Below, piece by piece: positions 1-5,989 of a stretch of DNA of 11,648 bases. The stretch comes from DYGX01 sp035325905 (GTDB lineage: Bacteria > Chloroflexota > Anaerolineae > Aggregatilineales > Aggregatilineaceae), in assembly GCA_035325905.1 (NCBI GenBank), contig DAOKYY010000101.1, positions 1 through 11,648 of the forward strand, in the 5' to 3' direction. Position 1 is the first letter of the stretch. Every line of letters starts with the position of its first letter. The notes under the pieces are model-generated. The model had not been told where the DNA came from and made no database searches. It was given only the letters and a program-made list of their open reading frames with translations. Position numbers and translations under genes: made by a program.

Positions 1-2
1 TG

Positions 3-605
3 CCGTTCCAGGATCGCTCGCTGGATGCCGTGATCCTCACCCGCGACGACGACGATGAAAACGCGGCGCTGGCGGCGCTGTTTGATCGCTATTCGACGCG
101 CGCGCTTTTGTTTGCTGCGCCAGCCGGGACACGCGACGACTTCGCCGGATTGCTGGACCGAGCCGCTGCCGCGCTGGTACGACTCCAGCCGGGGCACGTG
201 CTTGCGACTGACGATGGCGTCCGGATCGAAGCGCTGATGCCGGGAGCCGCTAAAGCGGCAGCCGTGCGCGTGACCTACGGCGAAGCGTCCTTTCTGTTCT
301 GGGCAGATTTTGGCGCGCCCGAAGAAATCGCGCTGCTTGAAACTGGATACTACCCGCGCAGCACGGTCTTTCAGCTTTCCGGCAGCGGGAGCGACCGCGC
401 GAACACCGCGCGTTTTCTGGCGGCAGTAAGCCCGGAGATTGGCGTCGTGGCGGTTGATACCGGTAGCCCGACTGGCCTGCCCCACCCCACGGTGATCGAG
501 CGTCTGGGCCAGATCGGGACGCAGCGGGTGTACAGGACCGATCGCGATGGAACGGTCGAGATGATTAGCGATGGCGTAACGCTCGAAGTGCGGGCCGGGC
601 GTTAA
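3..605 (+). CDS. comEC: ComEC/Rec2-like protein, C-terminal metallo-beta-lactamase-fold domain (5' partial)
   Basis: The reading frame is open back to the left edge (from base 3), so this is the tail of a longer gene and not a small gene starting at the GTG at 30. The visible 200 or so residues follow the order of the C-terminal domain of ComEC/Rec2, the inner-membrane channel that passes single-stranded DNA into the cell during natural transformation. An LDAVILT segment sits where the family has its first metal motif. A later FWADFGAPEE segment sits where the family has a GD metal site. The end (LPHPTVIERL, then RVYRTDRDGTVE and SDGV) is the typical ComEC tail. The expected T-H-x-H-x-D-H motif reads TRDDDDE, and the expected H-H-G-S reads LSGS, so the domain looks unable to bind metal. 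The gene ends in TAA at 603-605, overlapping the ppk stop. Family assignment is fairly secure; whether a transport domain precedes it cannot be seen here. Confidence 0.75.
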   Translation, partial: PFQDRSLDAVILTRDDDDENAALAALFDRYSTRALLFAAPAGTRDDFAGLLDRAAAALVRLQPGHVLATDDGVRIEALMPGAAKAAAVRVTYGEASFLFWADFGAPEEIALLETGYYPRSTVFQLSGSGSDRANTARFLAAVSPEIGVVAVDTGSPTGLPHPTVIERLGQIGTQRVYRTDRDGTVEMISDGVTLEVRAGR

Positions 606-2719
606 GCTGAGCTACGCGTCTGCTCCAGCAGCCAGTTCTGGCTGCTGATCCCCGGCTCCCCCTCTTTCGGCTTCAGCCGCTGGTAGCTGCCATCCGGCTG
701 AAGTTCGCGGGCCTTCAAGTTGTCATCCATCTGGATCGCCAAAATCTCGTTGACGATGCGCTCCTTGATCGCTTCGTCTTCGACTGGGAAGATGGTTTCG
801 ACGCGACGGTCGAGATTGCGTGGCATGAGATCGGCGCTGCCCATGTAGATTTCGGGATGCCCGTTATTGGCGAAGTAGTAGATGCGGCTGTGTTCCAGAA
901 AACGACCGACGATACTGAGCACGCGGATGTTCTCGCTGATCCCCGGCAGGCCCGGTCGCAGGCAGCAAATTCCCCGGACGAGCAAATCGATCTTCACTCC
1001 GGCGCGCGAGGCTTCGTAGAGACGCCGGACAAAGTGGCTGTCTACCAGAGCGTTCATCTTGAAGATTAGCCGCGCAGGCCGGCCGTGCTGAGCGTGCTCG
1101 ATCTCGCGGACGATCAGCGCGTCGAGCTGCTCGCGCAAGTGCTCCGGGGCGACCATCAGTTTCGAGTATTGCGCCGCGGGCGCGTACCCGGTCAGGCGGT
1201 TGAAAATCTCAGAAGCGTCAGCGCCCAGGTCGGGGCGGCTGGTCAGCAAGCCGATGTCGGTATAGATGCGGGCCGTCGTGGCGTTGTAGTTCCCGGTGCT
1301 GAAGTGGACGTAGCGGCGCAGGCCGTCATCTTCGCGCCGCACGACGAGCGCAACCTTGCAGTGTGTTTTCAGCCCCAGCAGCCCGTAGACGACGTGCACG
1401 CCCTGCGCTTCGAGCTTGCGCGCCCACACGATGTTGTTTTCCTCGTCGAACCGCGCCTTAAGCTCCACCAGCACGGCTACCTGTTTGCCGTTCTCCTGCG
1501 CCTCAAGCAGAGCCTGCACGATCGGGGCGTTGCTCCCAACGCGGTACAACGTTGTCTTGATCGCCATCACCTTCGGATCGTGTGCCGCGCTGCGGATGAA
1601 CTCGATCACCGGCATGAACGAGTCGTAGGGGTGATGTAGCAGAATATCGTGCTCGCGCAGCACGGAAAAGATGTCCTTGCCTGGGGTCAGTTCGGCGGGG
1701 CGGCGTGGCACAAACGGCGGGTACTTCAGCCCCGGCGCGTCGATCTCCGCCAGTTCAAAGAGCTGGCTGAGACCGAGCGGGCCGTCCACCCGGTAGATAT
1801 CGGACCGGTCGATGTTGAGGTAGCCCTTCAGCAGATCGAGCAGGTATTGCGGCATGTCTTCTTGAACTTCAAGCCGGCAGACGCGGCCAAACCGCCGCTG
1901 GCGCACGCCTGCCTCGATCGTTTCGAGCAGGTCAGATGCCTCGTCTTCCTCGATCTCCATGTCGGCGTTGCGTGTGACGCGAAAAGGATGTGATTCCAGG
2001 ATTTCCATACCGGGGAAGAGCTTTCCCAGGTTCGCGGAGATGATTTCTTCGAGCAGCACGAAGACCTGCCGCTTGCCGCCCCGTTTGCCCGTGTATTTCT
2101 TGGTGATCTCGTGGATAGGCACAAAACGAGGGAGCGGCTGTGGAACCTTGACCCGCGCGAAACGCTGCTGGCCGAGCGCGTTGCGCAGCAAGACCGCAAG
2201 GTTCAGGCTCAGGTTGGAGATATGCGGAAATGGGCGGCCGGGGTCTACGGCCAGTGGTGTGAGCACCGGGAAAATCTCGCGGTCAAAATATTGCTGGAGC
2301 ACTTCTTTTCGGTCGGCGGGCAGGCTGTCGTACCGGGCGATAAAAATGTTGTGTTTTTCGAGTTCCGGCAGGATTTCATCGCGCAGACAGGTGTACTGGC
2401 TCTCCAGCATCGGCACCAGCCGCTTGTGGATAGCGGCGAGTTGCTGGGTAGGCGTCAAACCGTCAGGAGGCGTTTCGATGACCCCGGCGGCGACCTGCTC
2501 GCGCAGGCCGGAGACGCGGATCATGAAGAACTCGTCCAGATTGTTCGCGAAGATCGCCAGGAATTTCACGCGCTCGAGCAGCGGGACGGTGGGGTCGAGC
2601 GCTTCTTCCAGCACGCGATAATTGAACTCCAGCATCCCCAGCTCGCGGTTGATGTACAGCGCCGGGTCTCTCAGATCGATCGTTTCTTGTGCGTGCGGGT
2701 CGATTTCGACGCGCTCCAT
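602..2719 (-). CDS. ppk1: Polyphosphate kinase 1
   Basis: This 705-residue protein reversibly transfers the gamma-phosphate of ATP to the end of a polyphosphate chain, storing phosphate and energy. The length is close to that of E. coli PPK1 (688). The N-terminal domain opens with YINRELGMLEFN (residues 22-33), followed by the head domain and the two phospholipase-D-like C-terminal domains. Family-critical residues are visible: the autophosphorylated histidine H453 in LKTHCKVAL, the second active-site histidine H610 in EHSRIYYFANNG, and the Mg/phosphate-contacting arginines R393 (TLYRVG) and R423 (KARFDEEN). The ATG at 2717-2719 starts close to the conserved N terminus; the upstream AGGCAG is only a weak ribosome binding site. 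No exopolyphosphatase or phosphate-regulon gene is adjacent. It is a single-gene unit, divergent from the DnaB-like gene and convergent with comEC. The assignment is secure. Confidence 0.97.
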   Translation of the reverse strand: MERVEIDPHAQETIDLRDPALYINRELGMLEFNYRVLEEALDPTVPLLERVKFLAIFANNLDEFFMIRVSGLREQVAAGVIETPPDGLTPTQQLAAIHKRLVPMLESQYTCLRDEILPELEKHNIFIARYDSLPADRKEVLQQYFDREIFPVLTPLAVDPGRPFPHISNLSLNLAVLLRNALGQQRFARVKVPQPLPRFVPIHEITKKYTGKRGGKRQVFVLLEEIISANLGKLFPGMEILESHPFRVTRNADMEIEEDEASDLLETIEAGVRQRRFGRVCRLEVQEDMPQYLLDLLKGYLNIDRSDIYRVDGPLGLSQLFELAEIDAPGLKYPPFVPRRPAELTPGKDIFSVLREHDILLHHPYDSFMPVIEFIRSAAHDPKVMAIKTTLYRVGSNAPIVQALLEAQENGKQVAVLVELKARFDEENNIVWARKLEAQGVHVVYGLLGLKTHCKVALVVRREDDGLRRYVHFSTGNYNATTARIYTDIGLLTSRPDLGADASEIFNRLTGYAPAAQYSKLMVAPEHLREQLDALIVREIEHAQHGRPARLIFKMNALVDSHFVRRLYEASRAGVKIDLLVRGICCLRPGLPGISENIRVLSIVGRFLEHSRIYYFANNGHPEIYMGSADLMPRNLDRRVETIFPVEDEAIKERIVNEILAIQMDDNLKARELQPDGSYQRLKPKEGEPGISSQNWLLEQTRSSA

Positions 2720-2764
2720 AGCTGCCTGTCCGAAGTTTTGCTGCTCGCCTGTGAATGTGCTCGC

Positions 2765-2773
2765 AGTATATCA
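2765..2773 (-). promoter_or_regulatory. Extended -10 promoter for ppk1
   Basis: Read on the minus strand, this site is TGATATACT, an extended -10 element (TGn followed by TATACT, five of six matches to consensus). It would start transcription about 38 bases before the ppk1 ATG. No good -35 hexamer lies 16-18 bases upstream, which is common for extended -10 promoters. This is inferred from sequence only. Confidence 0.45.
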
Positions 2774-2857
2774 CATCAGGGCGGCGATTGAGAGGATTCA
2801 GGATCGCTTCTGGATGGCTGGCTTCCGGTACCATTATGGACGTTGAGGCCCCGGTAA

Positions 2858-2886
2858 TTGCGCGGTTTACGGTCAGACAGTACAAT
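2858..2886 (+). promoter_or_regulatory. Sigma-70-type promoter for the DnaB-like gene
   Basis: A TTGCGC hexamer (2858-2863), an exact 17-base spacer and TACAAT (2881-2886, five of six to consensus) lie just upstream of the DnaB-like gene. The expected transcript start near 2893 gives a leader of about 30 bases that carries the ribosome binding site GGGGAGAAGGA at 2904-2913. With the ppk1 promoter this forms a divergent promoter region. Confidence 0.5.
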
Positions 2887-2922
2887 GCATCCAGTTCTGC
2901 TTTGGGGAGAAGGACGGTTGGG

Positions 2923-4107
2923 ATGTCCACGCGACGGTTTCATGATGACATGGCGGATCGACCCTCTGTGCCTGTGTCGTCTGGCTCACCTGGAGATGAC
3001 GAGGTGGCTGACTCCACTCCCGCAGATGTGGCGCGTCGGGTGCCGCGAGGGCGGCCCAATCGCAGTATGGCGCACATGCCGCGCACGCTCGCCCAGGTGA
3101 TGAATGAAGCCAATGATATGGTCGTGCGCGGCGACCTGACCGAGTACGTGCCGCTGCCTACGGGTTTCGATCCGTTGGACGGCATGATTGGCGGCGGGCT
3201 GCGCAAAACCGAGTTGATCCTGCTGGGCGGCGCGCAGGGGATTGGCAAGACGATCGCGACATTGCAGATCGCGCGTAACATAGCGATGCGTCCGGGCCAG
3301 TTCGCGTTTTATTTGTCGTACGAGCATACCGAGACGCACCTGATGAACCGCCTGCTCTGCCTTGAGAGCATTAACCCCCCTGAGGTGGATCTGAAGGACG
3401 GCACGCGTCTGAAGGACCTGTACGACATTATCATTGCCGAGCGGGCGAAAAGCACCCTGCGCGGCGGGGTGGACGGCGGCGGCTCGCTTCAATCCATTCT
3501 GCGTGAGAACAGCCGGACGGCGATGGCGCTGGCGCGGATGAATCGGTATGCCGATCGGCTGATTCTGGTCAAGGCCAGCCCGGCGGTGACGACGCTGCGG
3601 GCTATCCGTGAGATGACGGCGCGGCTGTGTGATGCGACCGGCGGGAATGTGACGGTATTCGTAGACTATTTGCAGAAGGTTGCTATTCATCCAGAGCGCG
3701 CGACGGACGAGGCAGAGAAGGTTACGATTATTGTTGAGGGCTTGAAGGATATGGCGCTGGCGCTGGGGGTGCCGGTGTGGTCGATTGTTGCGGCGGATCG
3801 TGAGGGATTGCGGGCGAATCGGCTTCACTTGTTTCACCTGCGTGGCAGTTCGGCGCTGGACTATGAGTGTGATATCGCGATCATTATGAATAACAAGTAT
3901 CACATTCTGTCGAAGGAGCATGTGGCCTTTAACCCCTATCAGGCGCGGCAGTATCGTGACTGGGTGGTGTTTACGATTGAGAAAAATCGTGCGGGCCGCG
4001 CGATGCAGGATATGGAATTTCAAATGCACGCGCCGTTTTTTGCGTTCGATCCGCGCGGGCAGCGTGTTCAGCAGCAGTTGATCGATGAGAAGATTATTGA
4101 GACATAG
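2923..4107 (+). CDS. Stand-alone DnaB-type (RecA-fold, SF4) ATPase lacking the DnaB N-terminal domain
   Basis: The 394-residue start at ATG 2923 is chosen because AAGGA (2909-2913) lies nine bases upstream and a promoter precedes it. The frame stays open to a GTG at 2755, but that start would lie upstream of the promoter. Residues 1-60 are polar and probably disordered, replacing the helical N-terminal domain of the replicative helicase. The core resembles the DnaB C-terminal ATPase: TGFDPLDGMIGGGL, Walker A GAQGIGKT (K109), a glutamate in YLSYEHTE (E134), Walker B VFVDYLQ (D248), HLRGSSALDYECD (R307) and EKNRAG (K354, R356, matching the arginine-finger region). The expected SQLNR sensor reads VAADR. 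The segment between E134 and Walker B carries an apparent insertion (about 165-205) with a glycine-rich patch. Replication-accessory, repair and regulatory ATPase roles are all possible; helicase activity is not established. Wobble composition becomes richer in T and G after about 3600. No neighbour suggests a plasmid or phage. Confidence 0.8.
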   Translation: MSTRRFHDDMADRPSVPVSSGSPGDDEVADSTPADVARRVPRGRPNRSMAHMPRTLAQVMNEANDMVVRGDLTEYVPLPTGFDPLDGMIGGGLRKTELILLGGAQGIGKTIATLQIARNIAMRPGQFAFYLSYEHTETHLMNRLLCLESINPPEVDLKDGTRLKDLYDIIIAERAKSTLRGGVDGGGSLQSILRENSRTAMALARMNRYADRLILVKASPAVTTLRAIREMTARLCDATGGNVTVFVDYLQKVAIHPERATDEAEKVTIIVEGLKDMALALGVPVWSIVAADREGLRANRLHLFHLRGSSALDYECDIAIIMNNKYHILSKEHVAFNPYQARQYRDWVVFTIEKNRAGRAMQDMEFQMHAPFFAFDPRGQRVQQQLIDEKIIET

Positions 4108-4221
4108 TTGAGGCTGTTGCTGAGTTATATTTGTATTATATCTGTTAATATGTTACTTCTCTTGTTTGTGTTATGGTTGTTTGGGTTAGTTTGAGTGCGA
4201 TGACTACGCGAAGTTCCTGAA
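4108..4221. other. AT/GT-rich, C-poor intergenic stretch
   Basis: This gene-free stretch follows the DnaB-like stop codon. It is far less GC-rich than everything around it: bases 4108-4199 contain only about seven C on the plus strand, and 4158-4196 is almost entirely G and T. I see no open reading frame with a ribosome binding site, no clear GC-rich hairpin and no repeat. It probably serves as the 3' untranslated region of the upstream gene, ahead of the hairpin at 4226-4262. Confidence 0.5.
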
Positions 4222-4225
4222 TACA

Positions 4226-4262
4226 AAACCGGCAAGCGTTTGTGAAAGGCGCCTGCCGGTTT
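4226..4262 (-). terminator. Hairpin terminator for lipA, possibly bidirectional
   Basis: A perfect nine-base inverted repeat (AAACCGGCA at 4226-4234, TGCCGGTTT at 4254-4262) closes a stem. After one mismatch the stem continues with three further GC pairs (4236-4238 with 4250-4252). On the minus strand the stem is followed by TTTTGTATT, a reasonable U-run for stopping lipA transcripts about 20 bases after the lipA stop. On the plus strand the run is shorter (GGTTTCC), so termination of the DnaB-like transcript here is plausible but weaker. Confidence 0.75.
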
Positions 4263-4282
4263 CCTAAGCGCGTTCCTCCGTG

Positions 4283-5233
4283 TTAGACCCCGCGCATGTG
4301 AATGTAGTTAAGCTGGGATAACTGGCGCACCTGCTGGTCAGCACGGTAGCTACTGCGCACCAGCGGCCCAGACTCGACCCACTTGAAACCGAGTTCCTCG
4401 GTCCCGATGCGCTTCAACTCGCGGAATTCTTCAGGCGTATAGTACCGATCGATCGGCATATGCTGCTTGCTCGGCTGGAGGTACTGGCCGATCGTGAGAA
4501 TATCCACGCCCCAGCTTGCCAGGTCCGACATCGTTTCGACCACTTCCTCGAAGGTCTCGCCCAGGCCGACCATGATCCCGCTTTTGGTCAGCACCAGCGG
4601 ATCGAGCGCCTTTGCGTTCGTCAGGGTGGCCTCGGCCCACTCATAACGATCTTGCGGCTGGACCACGCGGAACAACCGGCGAACCGTCTCGACGTTATGG
4701 TTCAAAATCTCCGGCTGCGCGTCCATCACGATCTTCAGCGCGTCGCGCTTACCCTTGAAATCGGGAATCAGCACCTCAATGCTGCACCCCGGCTGAACCT
4801 GACGGATGCGCTGGATGACCATCGCGATGATCGGCGCGCCGCCGTCAGGGCGCTCGTCACGGTTGACGCTCGTAATTACAACATGGCGCAGGCCCATCGC
4901 TTTGACTGACTGGGCGATCCGGTTCGGCTCCTGCCAGTCCAGCGGCGCTGGCCGCCCCGTCTTGATATCGCAGAACCGGCACGACCGCGTGCAGGTGTCA
5001 CCCATCATCAGGAACGTCGCCGTCCCCTTGCCCCAGCACTCGCCGATATTGGGGCACATCGCCTCTTCGCAGACGGTGTGAAGCTGTTTGCTGCGCATCA
5101 GCCCGCGCACCATTTCATAGGTATCGCCGCTTGGCGCGCGGACCTTAATCCATTCCGGGCGGCGGCGCGGGCGATCCGGCGCACCTCCGTTGTTGCTCAC
5201 CTTAATGCCGTCAAGCTCAATTGTGTCAGCCAC
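4283..5233 (-). CDS. lipA: Lipoyl synthase (radical SAM)
   Basis: This 316-residue enzyme inserts two sulfur atoms into protein-bound octanoyl groups to make the lipoyl cofactor of 2-oxoacid dehydrogenases and the glycine cleavage system. The auxiliary [4Fe-4S] cluster motif is complete: C55, C60 and C66 in CEEAMCPNIGECW. So is the radical-SAM motif C81, C85 and C88 in CTRSCRFC, and the C-terminal RSSY (293-296) supplies the serine ligand of the auxiliary cluster. Length and order match the family throughout. The start is a GTG (5231-5233) with GGAG six bases upstream (5240-5243). No octanoyltransferase (lipB or lipM) or dehydrogenase gene is adjacent, so the octanoyl-transfer step must be encoded elsewhere. 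The assignment is secure. Confidence 0.97.
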   Translation of the reverse strand: MADTIELDGIKVSNNGGAPDRPRRRPEWIKVRAPSGDTYEMVRGLMRSKQLHTVCEEAMCPNIGECWGKGTATFLMMGDTCTRSCRFCDIKTGRPAPLDWQEPNRIAQSVKAMGLRHVVITSVNRDERPDGGAPIIAMVIQRIRQVQPGCSIEVLIPDFKGKRDALKIVMDAQPEILNHNVETVRRLFRVVQPQDRYEWAEATLTNAKALDPLVLTKSGIMVGLGETFEEVVETMSDLASWGVDILTIGQYLQPSKQHMPIDRYYTPEEFRELKRIGTEELGFKWVESGPLVRSSYRADQQVRQLSQLNYIHMRGV

Positions 5234-5274
5234 GATGCACTCCGTTTCCGGCCAATCCAGGCGGATTCAGGCAG

Positions 5275-5280
5275 ATTATA
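5275..5280 (-). promoter_or_regulatory. -10 element of the lipA promoter
   Basis: The minus strand reads a perfect TATAAT here, placing a transcript start about 35 bases before the lipA GTG. The hexamer 17 bases upstream (TAGCCG) is a poor -35, so promoter strength is uncertain. Confidence 0.45.
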
Positions 5281-5328
5281 GCGGCTCCTACCCGGTACGG
5301 CTATCTAGGCTGCGCGCGGTTCGCACGC

Positions 5329-5334
5329 TATACT
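5329..5334 (+). promoter_or_regulatory. Candidate -10 element for mobA
   Basis: TATACT lies about 30 bases upstream of the mobA ATG, giving a leader of roughly 24 bases. There is no recognisable -35 at normal spacing and no TG extension, so this is a weak call. Confidence 0.3.
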
Positions 5335-5364
5335 TCGCCAAAACAATCGTCCCGAACATCCCGT

Positions 5365-5985
5365 ATGAAGCCAATGATAGCCTTCACAGTCGCCATTCAA
5401 GCCGGCGGTCGCAGCAGCCGCATGGGCACCGACAAGTCGTTCGTGGAGCTACAAGGGCGCCCGTTAATCGCGCATGTCATCGACCGCATTGCCGGTCTTG
5501 GGCAGGCGTCCACGTTCATTGTCACCAACACGCCGGAACCGTACCGCGCCCTCGGCCTGCCGCTCGTCGCCGACGTGATCCCCGGCGCTGGGTCACTGGG
5601 CGGAGTCTACTCCGCGCTCATGCGCTCCCTGACCCCCTACACGCTGGTGGTCGGCTGCGATATGCCCCTGCTGAACCCGGACCTGCTGCGCTTCCTCGTC
5701 GCGCGCGCGGCTGAGGACGGAGGTCCGTACGACGCCATCGCGCCGCGCTTCGAGGGCGTGCCGCAGGGGTTACACGCGCTCTATGCCAATGCCTGCCGGG
5801 CCACGCTACATCACCGTCTGCTGGAGCAGAAGCTTCAGATCAAAGCGTTCTTCGGCGCGATCAACACGCGCTTCGTGGACGAGCCGGAATACGCGCACAT
5901 CGATCCCGAAGGGCGCTCGTTCCGCAACATCAACACGCCGGAAGATCTCGCCGCCACGGAGCAGTTCCTCGCGCCCGGCGGATAG
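5365..5985 (+). CDS. mobA: Molybdenum cofactor guanylyltransferase
   Basis: This 206-residue cytoplasmic nucleotidyltransferase joins GMP from GTP to molybdopterin, giving the guanine dinucleotide form of the cofactor used by DMSO-reductase-family enzymes. The N terminus carries the family signature AIQAGGRSSRMGTDKSF, a GTP-binding loop with conserved R, G and K. VVGCDMPLL holds the metal-binding aspartate. FRNINTPEDL near the end is also typical. Length fits the family (about 190-210). The ATG at 5365 has no good ribosome binding site; ATG 5374 (MIAF) is an alternative and changes only three residues. No moa or moe genes or molybdoenzyme genes are nearby. Related nucleotidyltransferases such as MocA are less likely given the signature. 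The stop is four bases from the end of the convergent ligase gene. Confidence 0.88.
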   Translation: MKPMIAFTVAIQAGGRSSRMGTDKSFVELQGRPLIAHVIDRIAGLGQASTFIVTNTPEPYRALGLPLVADVIPGAGSLGGVYSALMRSLTPYTLVVGCDMPLLNPDLLRFLVARAAEDGGPYDAIAPRFEGVPQGLHALYANACRATLHHRLLEQKLQIKAFFGAINTRFVDEPEYAHIDPEGRSFRNINTPEDLAATEQFLAPGG

Positions 5986-5989
5986 CGCA

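Noticed and set aside
30..605. A complete 191-residue gene starting at GTG 30
   Set aside because: The frame is open to base 3 with ComEC-like residues before the GTG (LDAVILT begins upstream of it) and there is no ribosome binding site, so it is the end of a longer gene.
2986..4029. A 347-codon minus-strand open frame opposite the DnaB-like gene
   Set aside because: The product is rich in H, R and Q, as expected from the reverse complement of a GC-rich gene, and the plus strand carries clear ATPase motifs.
2755..4107. The DnaB-like gene starting at GTG 2755, giving 450 residues
   Set aside because: It has no ribosome binding site, it lies upstream of the best promoter, and the extra residues look like translated intergenic DNA. 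ATG 2923 has AAGGA at good spacing.
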